Below, piece by piece: positions 43,952 to 53,066 of a stretch of DNA of 64,000 bases. Source of the DNA: an uncultured Oscillibacter sp. GTDB taxonomy: Bacteria; Bacillota; Clostridia; Oscillospirales; Oscillospiraceae. Both the position numbers and the translations under genes were made by a program. The notes under the pieces are model-generated. The model saw only the letters and a list, made by a program, of their open reading frames with translations. It was not told the DNA's origin and ran no database searches. The stretch lies in assembly GCA_910589315.1 (NCBI GenBank), contig CAJUTB010000010.1:1-64000 (forward strand), given 5' to 3'. Positions within the stretch are counted from its first letter, which is position 1, and the number at the start of each line of letters is the position of its first letter.

Positions 43952-44114
43952 ATCTGAATAACGGCGGCGCGAGCAGCGGATTTTTCTATTATTGCACGAA
44001 CTGCAATGCTTACGCGTTCTGCCAGCAGTGCGCCGGCAAACCGGGCACGGAAGCGATTTATAAACGTCATGAAAACGCGTGCAAAGGCTGACCATATTAT
44101 AATGAGGGCAAAAG

Positions 44115-44143
44115 ACCGCCGCCGGATTCCCGGCGGCGGTTTT
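44115..44143. terminator. Bidirectional terminator between pseudogene and CDF gene
   Basis: ACCGCCGCCGG and CCGGCGGCGGT form an 11-bp stem with a short loop, followed by TTTT on the plus strand and by T residues on the minus strand. Confidence 0.85.
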
Positions 44144-44145
44144 GT

Positions 44146-45312
44146 TCAGGTGTAAGAGCGTTCGACGTTGACGATGGCGCGGAAGCTGCCGTCCAGAGCC
44201 TGAATGGCGGCTTTGATTTTGTTTTCCACCTCGCTGTCCGAGAGGCGGAAATGGAAGGGGACCACCGCGTCAAAGATCACGTTGGACGCCTGACCGCAGG
44301 GGACTATTCGGAAATCGTGAATGGCTATGCCGTCGTCGATGCACTGAATGATGGCCTCCACCCGGCGGCGGGTTTCCTCCGTTGGGCCGTCGCTGGTGAT
44401 CACGGGGTCTATATGAATAACAGCCTCACAGCCCAGCTCCTCCCGCAGCGTCCGCTCAATGCGGTCGATTTCCTCATGGATCGCCAGCAGGTCGCCTTCC
44501 GCAGACACCTCGGCATGGAGAGAGATCATGACGCGTCCGGGACCGTAATCGTGGACAATCAGGTCATGAAGTCCGGACACCGCCGGGCACGCCAAAACCA
44601 AAGAACGAATCTGCTCCACAAATTCCGGCGAAGGCGGCGTCCCCAGAAGGGGGTCAATGGTGGATTTGGCCGCCTTGCAGCCGGACCAGAAAATGAGCGC
44701 GGCCACAAGAAGCCCGCACCAGCCGTCCAGGGGAAGGCTGGTAACGCGTCCCGCCAGGGCGGGGAGCAGGGCGGCGGCGGTAGCGGCGCAGTCGCCCAGG
44801 GAATCGGCGGCGGCGGCCTCCATGGCGGCGGAGCGAAACCGCTTTCCATAATGCCGGTTGTAGCGGGCCATGTAAAACTTCACGCCAACGGCGGCGCACA
44901 GAAGGAGAACGGTCCAGCCGCTGGCGGCGGCCGGCGGAGGAGGAGATACGATGCGTTCCAGGGAGGATTTGGCAAGTTCCAGACCCATGAGCAGAATCAG
45001 AACGGACACGGCCAGCCCCGACAGGTATTCCAGTCGTCCATGGCCGAAGGGATGGTGTCCGTCGGGTTTTTGCCCGCCCAGAAGAAAGCCTGCCAGCGTC
45101 ACGACGGAGGACGCGGCGTCGGAGAGGTTGTTCACAGCGTCGGCCACAATGGCGATGGACCCGGAGACGAGACCCGCCAGCAGCTTGACAAGAAAGAGCA
45201 GGAGATTCAAAACGATGCCAACCGCGCCGCAGAGAACGCCGTAGCCCTGACGCAGGGCGGCTTCGGAACGGCCCTCGGGCTTCAGGAACAGCCGGGCAAG
45301 CAGAGAAATCAT
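44146..45312 (-). CDS. Cation diffusion facilitator (metal exporter)
   Basis: The 388-residue protein is a CDF transporter with six membrane helices. The zinc/metal site motifs are DAVNNLSDAASS in helix 2 and DSLGDCAATA in helix 5, with HHPFGHGRLEYLSGL between helices 2 and 3. The DxxxD pairs are of the Mn/Zn/Fe type but the metal is not decidable. The C-terminal cytoplasmic region is longer than usual (about 180 residues) and appears to hold two ferredoxin-like halves (SLHAEVSAEGD and FDAVVPFHF). It exports metal by H+ antiport. The preceding Cys-rich gene lies 80 bp upstream in the same direction. Confidence 0.92.
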   Translation of the reverse strand: MISLLARLFLKPEGRSEAALRQGYGVLCGAVGIVLNLLLFLVKLLAGLVSGSIAIVADAVNNLSDAASSVVTLAGFLLGGQKPDGHHPFGHGRLEYLSGLAVSVLILLMGLELAKSSLERIVSPPPPAAASGWTVLLLCAAVGVKFYMARYNRHYGKRFRSAAMEAAAADSLGDCAATAAALLPALAGRVTSLPLDGWCGLLVAALIFWSGCKAAKSTIDPLLGTPPSPEFVEQIRSLVLACPAVSGLHDLIVHDYGPGRVMISLHAEVSAEGDLLAIHEEIDRIERTLREELGCEAVIHIDPVITSDGPTEETRRRVEAIIQCIDDGIAIHDFRIVPCGQASNVIFDAVVPFHFRLSDSEVENKIKAAIQALDGSFRAIVNVERSYT

Positions 45313-45392
45313 GGAATCAGCTCCAAAAGGATGAACTCAGAGTGTGGATTACGTTCAGTATATGCCGGGAAAGCGGCAATATGCCGGACCGC

Positions 45393-45992
45393 TCACGGAC
45401 GGCCCGGAAGGACCAGCTTTATCCGGCAGCAGAGGTCGTCAAGATCCCGGTCCGTAGCGGCGGGAACGCGGAGTTTTGCGCCGCAGTCCGCGCAGATCAG
45501 ATCCACGGCGGAACGGCGGACTTCTATGCGGACGTTTGGACTTCCGCAGCCGCAGGAGAGTCCGCCGGGCCGGGCGGCGATGTCCCGGAGTTCGGAAAGA
45601 ATCTCGTACATGATCACACTGTCCAAAAACGCCTCGGAATCGCCGCGCTGTTCCTTTTCGGCCAGGACGGCGAGTTCCCGCAGATTTTTTTCCACCGTGC
45701 CCTCCGGGCCGATAAAGCAGCAAAACTGCTTGGTTCTGGAGCAGGCCAGGGCGGACGCGCTCTCCAATACCTGGGCGGAGGTGCAGCGGGCGGTATGGGT
45801 TTCGCCGCAAAGCCCGCAGGGGACTTGAATCTGATAGCGTTCCCCGTCGAACACCGCCCGGAGGGCGGAGCCGCCGCAGCCGCATTCCACCTCGGCCCCC
45901 GCCGCTTCCAGGGCGAAGACGGACCGGGCCGCCAGAACGGTTTTCTTGCAGCTGGGGCAAAGGTAGCCGAAAGAGCGCATTTCCTCGCGCAT
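45393..45992 (-). CDS. Cys-rich zinc-ribbon protein (CpXC-like)
   Basis: The 199-residue soluble protein has metal-binding pairs CPSC (12-15), CGC (37-39), CGLC (59-62) and later CGC and CADC, with an internal helical segment that includes CSRTKQFCC. The arrangement recalls CpXC-domain proteins, but I would not name it firmly. CGAGGTG lies 8 bases before the ATG. It is divergent from the Ter locus and upstream of a CDF exporter, so a link to metal handling is plausible but unproven. Confidence 0.7.
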   Translation of the reverse strand: MREEMRSFGYLCPSCKKTVLAARSVFALEAAGAEVECGCGGSALRAVFDGERYQIQVPCGLCGETHTARCTSAQVLESASALACSRTKQFCCFIGPEGTVEKNLRELAVLAEKEQRGDSEAFLDSVIMYEILSELRDIAARPGGLSCGCGSPNVRIEVRRSAVDLICADCGAKLRVPAATDRDLDDLCCRIKLVLPGRP

Positions 45993-46169
45993 AGCAAAAA
46001 CACCTCGCAGACCGGCGGGCCTGCCGCGCCGCCGGAATTTTAACGGTTATTGAACCTGCCGCGGGCAAAGGCTGTCCAGCGACTGGTATTCTTACGATTA
46101 TAACACAGGAAACCGGAGCCGTCCAGCGTTTTTTGCCGGAGGATGGTCGAAGGAAGTGAAAAAATACCC

Positions 46170-46198
46170 TTGTCAAAAGTAGGAAAACGTGGTAGAAT
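46170..46198 (+). promoter_or_regulatory. Promoter of the Ter locus
   Basis: TTGTCA (46170-46175), 17 bases, TAGAAT (46193-46198), about 118 bases before the first gene. The rest of the 323-base gap (45993-46315) contains nothing else I can name. Confidence 0.65.
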
Positions 46199-46315
46199 TG
46201 GCGTACTATCCATGGTACATATGCCGGAAAAAAACGGCGTTTTTCGCACAGGCGCAGGAAGGGCTCAGGCCCTGTTTCGGCCGTGGGCCGAAGGAGAAAA
46301 AGGAGATGGGTCAAC

Positions 46316-46963
46316 ATGGCGGATTATACCCGCAGACTGCCGGTCTATTTGCTGCTGGACTGTTCCGGGTCCATGATGGGCGAGCCGATTGAGGCGGTGC
46401 GGCAGGGGGTCAAGGCATTGCTTTCCGAGCTGAAGGGGGACCCCCAGGCGTTGGAGACGGCGTATCTCTCGGTAATTACCTTTGACAGTTCCGCCCGGCA
46501 GGTGACGCCGCTGACGGAGCTGATGCAGTTCCAGGAGCCGCAGGTGAACGCCGGCGGCGCGACGGCCCTGGGCGGCGCGCTGAATGTGCTGATGGAGTGC
46601 GTGGACCGGGAGGTCCGCAAGTGCTCGGAGACGCAGAAAGGGGACTGGAGACCGCTGGTGTTCCTCCTGACCGACGGTTCCCCCACCGACGTGGAGACCT
46701 TCGGCCAGGCGGCCCGGGAGCTGAAGAACCTGAACGCGGCCAATATCGTGGCCTGTGCGGCGGGAGCCAAGGCGGATACGGCCTGTCTGAAACAGATTAC
46801 GGAAAATGTGCTGATGATGAATACGTTATCTGCCGGAGATCTGGCGCGGTTTTTCGCGTGGGTGTCCGGTTCCATCCGCATGACGTCCAGGGGCGCGGAC
46901 GCAAAGCCCGGCGGTCCGGGCCAGCTTCCGCCCCCGCCCGAAGGCTTTGTGGTGGTGCCGTGA
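46316..46963 (+). CDS. terY: TerY-type von Willebrand A domain protein
   Basis: The 215-residue protein is a vWA domain with a complete metal-ion-dependent adhesion site: DCSGS at the start, the conserved Thr in NAGGATALGG and the Asp in LLTDGSPTD. The opening RRLPVYLLLDCSGSM and GDWRPLVFLLTDG are characteristic of TerY. The start at 46316 is set by AAGGAG. In Ter systems TerY forms a triad with a PP2C phosphatase and a kinase, both of which follow here. It ends in a Pro-rich tail and overlaps the phosphatase start by 4 bp (GTGA). Confidence 0.93.
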   Translation: MADYTRRLPVYLLLDCSGSMMGEPIEAVRQGVKALLSELKGDPQALETAYLSVITFDSSARQVTPLTELMQFQEPQVNAGGATALGGALNVLMECVDREVRKCSETQKGDWRPLVFLLTDGSPTDVETFGQAARELKNLNAANIVACAAGAKADTACLKQITENVLMMNTLSAGDLARFFAWVSGSIRMTSRGADAKPGGPGQLPPPPEGFVVVP

Positions 46964-48165
46964 CGGCCCGTCCCGCGCCTCTGGAAGACGGGGCCGTTAC
47001 CAGACATACGGCGCGGCTGTGGAAGTACCGTCCCATTCCGGCGGATGAGCCGGAACCCTTTCCGGAGTATCGGTCGTGCTGCCGGGATTATCCGGGGGGC
47101 ACGGCGCTGGCGGCCCAGGTCCGGGGAAAAAAGCACAAGCACGAGGGCCGGAACGGCGACGACTGGTATGCGGAAGCTGCCGCCGGCGAAATGCTGTTTG
47201 CCGCGGTTTCCGACGGCGCGGGTTCCCGGAAGTTTTCCCGGATTGGCGCGCGGGAGTCCTGCTGCGCCGCAGTAGACTATTTGGCGCAGGCGTTTGGGAC
47301 GCTCTGGGCGGCGCGCCCGGAGCTTTCCGGCCATATTGCCCTGTCCTTCGGCGATCCGCGGTGTCAAGAGGCGTTCCGAACTGTGGCGGAGACAGTACAG
47401 CAGTCCGTACGGGCGGCGCAAAAGGCGGCAGAGGCGGCGTTTCGCAGCCGTTCCGGCGTTCCCGCGTATGAGGTGGCCCTGGGCCGTCCGCTGGAATTGG
47501 AGGATTTTTCGGCAACGCTGCTGGTGGCGGCGGTCCTTCCCGCCGGGGCGGCGGGAACGCTGACGGCCGCCTGTCAGATTGGCGACGGCATGATTGCCCT
47601 GTTGGATACCAAGGCCCCGTTTGAAACGGCGGCGAAGCTGCTGGGTACTGCGGACAGCGGTATGTTTTCCGGCGAGACGGAATTCCTCACCTCCCCGCGT
47701 ATGAGGCCCCTGGAAGCCTTGCAGAGCCGGACAAAAATTTCACGGGGTCATTCGGACCTGCTTCTCTTGATGACCGACGGCGTGGCGGACGATTATTTTC
47801 CATACGAGACAGAACTGCGCCGTCTGTACTGCGACCTGATTGCCAACGGAATTTGGGAGCAAACGCCCGATTGTGAGGCGGAGAGCGTGGAAGACCTGCC
47901 GGACCCCCTTTGCTACCCCTGGGTCAATGATCAGACGATTTCGGTGCCGCTGCATGATACCCGGCGGATTTTGGAGCATACGGGGCGGACGCTGGAGGAG
48001 CTGTGGAACAGGCGGGACATTCTGCGTCTGGCCAGCCGGAATCTGCCGGAGCAATTGGCATTGAAAACGCCGGAGGCGCGTTTGCTGCGTTGGTTAGATA
48101 ATTATGTGGAGCGCGGATCGTTCGATGACCGGACGCTGGCTGCCATTGCGATAAAGGAGGGGTAA
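46960..48165 (+). CDS. PP2C-family serine/threonine phosphatase of the TerY triad
   Basis: The 401-residue protein carries a PP2C-type catalytic domain: NGDDWY and AVSDGAGSRKFSRIGA for the metal site, a central QIGDGMI, and LMTDGVADDYF. The C-terminal third (LYCDLIANG onward) is extra. The start is GTG at 46960, inside the terY stop; a much longer open frame reaching back to 46597 is only the shadow of terY. It should counteract the kinase encoded 3 bp downstream. No membrane segment is visible. Confidence 0.9.
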   Translation: MTARPAPLEDGAVTRHTARLWKYRPIPADEPEPFPEYRSCCRDYPGGTALAAQVRGKKHKHEGRNGDDWYAEAAAGEMLFAAVSDGAGSRKFSRIGARESCCAAVDYLAQAFGTLWAARPELSGHIALSFGDPRCQEAFRTVAETVQQSVRAAQKAAEAAFRSRSGVPAYEVALGRPLELEDFSATLLVAAVLPAGAAGTLTAACQIGDGMIALLDTKAPFETAAKLLGTADSGMFSGETEFLTSPRMRPLEALQSRTKISRGHSDLLLLMTDGVADDYFPYETELRRLYCDLIANGIWEQTPDCEAESVEDLPDPLCYPWVNDQTISVPLHDTRRILEHTGRTLEELWNRRDILRLASRNLPEQLALKTPEARLLRWLDNYVERGSFDDRTLAAIAIKEG

Positions 48166-48168
48166 CGA

Positions 48169-49647
48169 ATGCCGGTCACTGTGGAAGCAGTGCTGTCGGA
48201 CGGGCGGAGGCTGCCCTATGTGATTCAGGACAATCCCCCCAGAGGAGGCATGAAGTATACTTATTTTGCGCCGGATAAATCCTATGTAGTCCAGTTTTTC
48301 AATAATCCCTTGATTGCCGCCGACCCGGATACGCACAGGCGTCTGGAAGCGATCATCGGGAAATATAACCCCACCCGCCCGGAGGCGGAGGGCGGCGCGC
48401 CCGGCAACAGTCCGGCGATGGCGGCGTATTTTGCGGACCGGTTCTGCTGGCCGGTGGCGACGGTGCAGGCGCCGGAATTCGGCATTGTGTGCCCGGCGTA
48501 CCCGGAGAATTTTTTCTTTACAGAGGAGGCGTCCGTGGTGCTGCCGCTGAAGGGCCGGGACAAGCGGAGCAAATGGTTTACCTCCATGCGGAACCGGCAG
48601 TACCTGGAACCGGACGAGGTGGGCGATTTCCGGGCCATGCTGGAATTGTCGGTGTCGCTGGCCCGGTCCGTCCGGCGGATGCACCAGGCGGGGCTTGCCC
48701 ATTCGGATTTGAGCTGCAATAACGTGCTGATTGACCCGAAATCCGGCCGCTGCGTAGTGATTGACATTGATTCGCTGGTAGTGCCGGGGCTGTTTCCGCC
48801 GGAGGTGGTGGGAACCCACGGCTATATTGCGCCGGAGGTCCTGGAAACCCTGGATTTGCCTGCGAACGATTCCGGACGGAAATCCCCCTGCGCCTACACG
48901 GACCTCCACGCGCTGGCGGTGCTTTTGTATGAATACCTGTTGATGCGCCATCCTCTGGAGGGACCGAAGATTTACTCGCCGGATTCGCCGGAGGAAGACG
49001 ACTATCTGGCCTTCGGCCCCCGGGCGACGTTTATTGAAGACCCTCACGACCTCAGCAACCGTCCGCCGGATCTGCCGTTGACGATTCATGACATGGGTCC
49101 GTATTTGGAGGACCTGTTTCTGCGGGCTTTCGTGGACGGCCTTCACTGTCCTGAACGCCGTCCGGCGGCGATGGAGTGGGAGAAGGGACTGGTAAAGACC
49201 TGGGATTTGCTGCATCCGTGCGAAAACCCCGACTGCGCGGCAAAGTGGTTTGTGCTGCACGATGTAAAGCGTCCAGTGTGCCCCTTCTGCGGAACGCCGG
49301 TGAAGCGGGAAAACATTGTCCGGCTGCACTTGAAAAGCCCGCTCCGGGGCCGGCCGGGGCAGTGGATGCCGGCGGGAGAGGTGGACGTGTTCCACAATAT
49401 GCCGCTGTTCAAGTGGCATATCCAGGCGAACACGTTCCCGGACGAAAAGACGGAAGGGTCCATGCAGGCGTACGTTTGCAGGCACGGCGGCCAATGGCTG
49501 CTGGTGAACCGCAAGATTAAGGGCATGACCGCTCCCGGCGGGGCCGCCGTACCGGCGGGACAGGCGGTGCTGCTGCGGGATGGGACGCTGTTCCGGGCGT
49601 CCGGCGGGGACGGCGGTTTTTTGATCGAAGTTTCCTGCGGGCGATAA
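48169..49647 (+). CDS. Protein kinase-like protein with zinc ribbon (TerY triad kinase)
   Basis: The 492-residue protein contains a divergent Ser/Thr kinase domain (about 20-345): the catalytic loop is HSDLSCNNVLID and the metal loop is DIDSL instead of DFG. THGYIAPEVLE is the APE-like segment. A zinc ribbon follows (CENPDC...CPFC, about 350-385), then a C-terminal domain of about 100 residues that includes LRDGTLFR. This is the composition of the kinase in the TerY-P triad. Start by GGAGG 4-8 bases upstream. Targets are unknown; TerD proteins and the ATPase are the natural candidates. Confidence 0.88.
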   Translation: MPVTVEAVLSDGRRLPYVIQDNPPRGGMKYTYFAPDKSYVVQFFNNPLIAADPDTHRRLEAIIGKYNPTRPEAEGGAPGNSPAMAAYFADRFCWPVATVQAPEFGIVCPAYPENFFFTEEASVVLPLKGRDKRSKWFTSMRNRQYLEPDEVGDFRAMLELSVSLARSVRRMHQAGLAHSDLSCNNVLIDPKSGRCVVIDIDSLVVPGLFPPEVVGTHGYIAPEVLETLDLPANDSGRKSPCAYTDLHALAVLLYEYLLMRHPLEGPKIYSPDSPEEDDYLAFGPRATFIEDPHDLSNRPPDLPLTIHDMGPYLEDLFLRAFVDGLHCPERRPAAMEWEKGLVKTWDLLHPCENPDCAAKWFVLHDVKRPVCPFCGTPVKRENIVRLHLKSPLRGRPGQWMPAGEVDVFHNMPLFKWHIQANTFPDEKTEGSMQAYVCRHGGQWLLVNRKIKGMTAPGGAAVPAGQAVLLRDGTLFRASGGDGGFLIEVSCGR

Positions 49648-49784
49648 GGCGTTTTTGGAAAATTTTGAAGAATTTAACGATTCGCCATAGAAGGTTCATA
49701 ATTTATTCATATTTCTTTTGCCCTCAGGGGGTAATATGAATTGATATCCCTTTGCAAAGGAAAAACGAAAGGAAGAAAATCGGA

Positions 49785-52439
49785 ATGAATATACGCGGTT
49801 TGACAGACGAGCAAGTCCGTACGTCGCGGGAACAGCACGGCGACAACCATTTGACCGAACAGGCCACAGAGAGCTTTTGGGAGAAGCTGCGGGGCAATTT
49901 CGGAGACCCCATGATCAAGATTCTCTGTGTGGCTCTGATTATCAACGTCATCTTTGCCTTTTTGGGCCAGACGGAGTGGTATGAATCGGTAGGCATTGCC
50001 CTGGCGGTGCTGCTGGCGACGTTTGTTTCCACCTTTTCCGAGTACAAAAACGAGAATGCCTTCCAAAAGCTCCAGGAGGAGGCGTCTCAGATCAAGTGCA
50101 AGGTTTACCGGAATAACGAACTGACGGAAATTGCGATTCAAGATATTGTAGTAGGCGACTGGGTGCTGCTGCAATCCGGCGACAAGGTGCCCGCTGACGG
50201 CGTTTTGGCGGAGGGGACCATTCAGGTGGACCAGTCCGTTCTGAACGGCGAGGCGAAAGAGGCGACTAAGAACGTCATGCCGGAGGATTACCAGGAAACG
50301 GAAACGTCCATGGATTTCCTGAATCCGTACAAGGTGTTCCGCGGTTCGGTGGTGTGCTCCGGCAACGCCGTGATGGAAGTGACCACCGTGGGCGACAAAT
50401 CCGTATACGGACAGATTGCCAGCGAGCTGCAAACCAGCGACGACCGTGATACGCCGCTGAAACTGAAGCTGGGCCATTTGGCGGGACAGATCAGCAAATT
50501 CGGTTATATCGGCGGCATTGCCATTGCGCTGGCCTTCATGCTCCAGCGTATTGTGGAAATCAACCTTTTCCCCCATTTTGAGTTTTTGGTGACGTTTCCC
50601 GGCTGGATGCCTCTGCTGAACGACGCGGTAGAGGCCGTGATGCTGGCGGTCATCATTATCGTCATGGCGGTGCCGGAGGGCCTGCCGCTGATGATTGCGA
50701 TTGTCTCCGCCCAGAACATGGGCAAGATGCTGAAAGATAACGTTTTGGTACGGAAGGTCTCCGGCATTGAGACCGCCGGAAGCCTGAACATTCTGTTCAG
50801 CGACAAGACCGGCACCATTACGAAGGGCCAGCTGGAGGCGGTGGCGTTTGTGGACGGCGAAGGCCGGGCCTACAAGACCCGCGCCGAGGTTCCGGGCGAG
50901 CTGGGAAGGCTGCTGTCCCTGAGCGTCCGGTATAACACCAGCGCGGTGATTACAGGCGAAGGGTCTGCGGCCCGCGCCGTAGGCGGCAACGCAACCGAGC
51001 GGGCGATTTTGAGCTTTGCCGCTGCGGACGCCGCTGCAAAAGTGGACGTAACGGGCAGCATTCCCTTTAACAGCCAGAATAAATATTCCGCGTCCCGGGT
51101 AGAGGGAGATTATAGCCTGTCTCTGATCAAGGGCGCGCCGGAAAAAATCCTGAGCAAGTGCAGCTTTTACTATGACATCGACGGAACCCGCAAGCCCTTC
51201 CGGAGCGGCGGTTCCGACGTAGAGGCGAAGATTGACGAGCTGGCAGGCCGAGCCATCCGCGTGCTGGCCTTGGCGGTCAGCGACCAGGATTTTAAGGACA
51301 ACGCGCTTCCCGAGGGCGAGTGGACGCTGGTTGGCGTAGTTGGTATTCGGGACGAGGTGCGTCCGGAGTCGGTGGAGGCGATCGCGCAGGTCCAGCGCGC
51401 AGGCGTGCAGGTGGTCATGATCACCGGCGACCGGAAGGACACCGCCATGGCGATTGCGAAGGAAGCGGGCCTTCTGAAAAGCGATACGGATCTGGTGATG
51501 ACCTCCGACGAACTGGCGCAGCTGAGCGACGAGGAATTGAAAAATAAATTGGCATCGATTCGTGTCGTGGCGCGGGCATTGCCCAGCGACAAGAGCCGTT
51601 TTGTGCGGGTGGCTCAGGAGCTGAATCTGGTGGTCGGCATGACCGGCGACGGCGTGAACGATTCTCCGGCCCTGAAGCGTGCGGACGTGGGCTTCGCCAT
51701 GGGCGGCGGCACGGAGGTTGCCAAGGAAGCCAGCGAAATCGTGATTTTGGACGATAATTTCAATTCCATCGAAAAGGCCATTCTCTATGGCCGCACGATT
51801 TTCAACAGCATCCGCAAATTCATTATTTTCCAGCTGACGATCAATGTGGCGGCGGTGCTGGTGTCCTTTGTCTGTCCGCTGCTGCACATTGAGAATCCCC
51901 TGACGATTACGCAGATTCTGTGGGTCAACCTCGTCATGGACACGCTGGCGGCTCTGGCTTTCGGCGGCGAACCGGCGCTCCAGCGGTATATGGAGGAGAA
52001 GCCCAAGCGTCGTGACGAACACATAGTCAGCCGGTATATGTGGAGCTCGATTCTGATTGGCGCAGGCTGGACCTTTGCCTTGAGCATGGTGTTTATTCTC
52101 TCGCCCTTTACCCACCAGTTTTTCCGGGTGGTTTCCTGGGGCAAAGACCCTTATCTGCTCACCGGCTACTTTGCCTTCTTCATTTTCATTGCGGTATTCA
52201 ATGCCTTTAACGCCCGCACGGACAAGCTGAATCTGTTCGACAATTTGAACGGCAACCCTGGTTTCCTTCGGGTTATGGGCTTGATTGTAGTGGTGCAGGT
52301 GATCATGACCTATTTCGGCGGCGTGATTCTCCGCTGCTACGGTCTGACGGCGAAAGAGTGGATTTTTGTGCTGGTGATGGCCTTTACGATTATCCCTGTG
52401 GACCTTGTACGCAAGCTGGTGATGAAGAACAACGGATAA
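49785..52439 (+). CDS. Calcium-translocating P-type ATPase (PMCA type)
   Basis: The 884-residue P2-type ATPase has TM1-2 (about 45-85), the actuator domain (LNGEAKEATK), TM3-4 with PEGLP (297-301), the phosphorylated D340 in DKTGT, the nucleotide-binding domain (ERAILSFA, KGAPE), TGDGVNDSPALK and C-terminal helices with NLVMDTLAALA. The pattern is that of Ca2+ pumps related to PMCA/SERCA. The start at 49785 follows AAAGGAAG; a weak promoter TTGAAG-17-TAGAAG (49665-49693) lies before it. P-type pumps are recurrent partners in Ter loci; TerD proteins bind Ca2+, so Ca2+ export fits. Confidence 0.93.
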   Translation: MNIRGLTDEQVRTSREQHGDNHLTEQATESFWEKLRGNFGDPMIKILCVALIINVIFAFLGQTEWYESVGIALAVLLATFVSTFSEYKNENAFQKLQEEASQIKCKVYRNNELTEIAIQDIVVGDWVLLQSGDKVPADGVLAEGTIQVDQSVLNGEAKEATKNVMPEDYQETETSMDFLNPYKVFRGSVVCSGNAVMEVTTVGDKSVYGQIASELQTSDDRDTPLKLKLGHLAGQISKFGYIGGIAIALAFMLQRIVEINLFPHFEFLVTFPGWMPLLNDAVEAVMLAVIIIVMAVPEGLPLMIAIVSAQNMGKMLKDNVLVRKVSGIETAGSLNILFSDKTGTITKGQLEAVAFVDGEGRAYKTRAEVPGELGRLLSLSVRYNTSAVITGEGSAARAVGGNATERAILSFAAADAAAKVDVTGSIPFNSQNKYSASRVEGDYSLSLIKGAPEKILSKCSFYYDIDGTRKPFRSGGSDVEAKIDELAGRAIRVLALAVSDQDFKDNALPEGEWTLVGVVGIRDEVRPESVEAIAQVQRAGVQVVMITGDRKDTAMAIAKEAGLLKSDTDLVMTSDELAQLSDEELKNKLASIRVVARALPSDKSRFVRVAQELNLVVGMTGDGVNDSPALKRADVGFAMGGGTEVAKEASEIVILDDNFNSIEKAILYGRTIFNSIRKFIIFQLTINVAAVLVSFVCPLLHIENPLTITQILWVNLVMDTLAALAFGGEPALQRYMEEKPKRRDEHIVSRYMWSSILIGAGWTFALSMVFILSPFTHQFFRVVSWGKDPYLLTGYFAFFIFIAVFNAFNARTDKLNLFDNLNGNPGFLRVMGLIVVVQVIMTYFGGVILRCYGLTAKEWIFVLVMAFTIIPVDLVRKLVMKNNG

Positions 52440-52484
52440 TCACCCCGGCTTGAAATAAAATGAACGATCAGGAGGACAATACAA

Positions 52485-53063
52485 ATGGCAGTTAGTTTGA
52501 CAAAGGGTCAGAAAGTAGACCTGACGAAAGGCAATCCGGGTTTGAGTAAGTTGCTGATTGGCCTGGGCTGGGATGTGAACAAGTACGACGGCGGTTCGGC
52601 GTTTGACCTGGATACCGCGGCGTTTCTGCTGAGTGGTGCGGGCAAGGTTTCCGGTGACGGGGATTTTGTGTTCTACGGCAATCTGAAGCACGCCTCCGGC
52701 AGCGTGGAGCATATGGGCGACAACCTGACCGGCGAGGGCGAAGGGGACGACGAACAGATTAAGGTGGACCTGTCTGCGGTGCCCGCCAGCGTGGAGAAGA
52801 TTGATTTTACGGTGACGATTTACGAAGCCGAGGAACGCCGGCAGAATTTCGGTCAGGTGTCCAACGCGTTTATCCGGGTTGTGGACGAGTCCACCGGCAC
52901 GGAACTCATCCGCTACGATCTGGGCGAAGATTTCTCCATTGAGACGGCGGTGGTTGTCGGCGAGATTTACCGCAACAACGGCGAATGGAAGTTCAACGCG
53001 ATTGGAAGCGGCTTCCAGGGCGGCCTCCACGCGCTCTGCCTGAACTACGGCGTAAACGTGTGA
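52485..53063 (+). CDS. terD: TerD-family protein, copy 1
   Basis: The 192-residue protein is a canonical TerD domain. It has VSLTKGQKVDL at the N-terminus, the GLGWDVNKYDGGSAFDLDTAAF block with Ca2+-binding D41 and D43, FYGN, GDNLTGEGEGDDEQI (acidic site, 79-92) and the C-terminal GEIYRNNGEWKFNAIG. All acidic Ca2+ ligands are present. It starts 45 bp after the ATPase with AGGAGG. TerD proteins are cytoplasmic, calcium-binding scaffolds of the Ter stress response. Confidence 0.95.
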   Translation: MAVSLTKGQKVDLTKGNPGLSKLLIGLGWDVNKYDGGSAFDLDTAAFLLSGAGKVSGDGDFVFYGNLKHASGSVEHMGDNLTGEGEGDDEQIKVDLSAVPASVEKIDFTVTIYEAEERRQNFGQVSNAFIRVVDESTGTELIRYDLGEDFSIETAVVVGEIYRNNGEWKFNAIGSGFQGGLHALCLNYGVNV

Positions 53064-53066
53064 CGC

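Larger units (their letters stand above)
41573..44091 (+). pseudogene. Membrane-anchored paralogue of the SLH protein, broken by a stop and a frameshift
   Basis: Frame 41573 runs through a single TGA at 42569-42571 into the unknown extracellular domain (from SYLYENSKGG, about 42605, matching SYLYANEKGG in the SLH protein) up to TAG at 43949-43951. The domain start lies upstream of the only possible internal start (GTG 42635), so the downstream piece cannot encode a whole domain alone. After about 43945 the coding continues in the -1 frame as NIDLNNGGASSGFFYYCTNC and CQQCAGKPG, ending with TGA at 44089-44091. Together with CAGCNYLMCE before the shift, this makes a Cys-rich zinc-ribbon-like end. 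The restored protein would be about 838 codons: membrane anchor, unknown domain, Cys-rich tail. Confidence 0.8.

Noticed and set aside
46597..46959. N-terminal extension of the PP2C phosphatase
   Set aside because: This part overlaps terY in another frame and lacks phosphatase similarity; the GTG at 46960 overlapping the terY stop is a better start.
49707..52115. An 802-codon open frame on the minus strand opposite the P-type ATPase
   Set aside because: Its translation is rich in His, Gln and Arg with no domain or ribosome-binding site; it is a GC-rich antisense shadow of a very well conserved gene.
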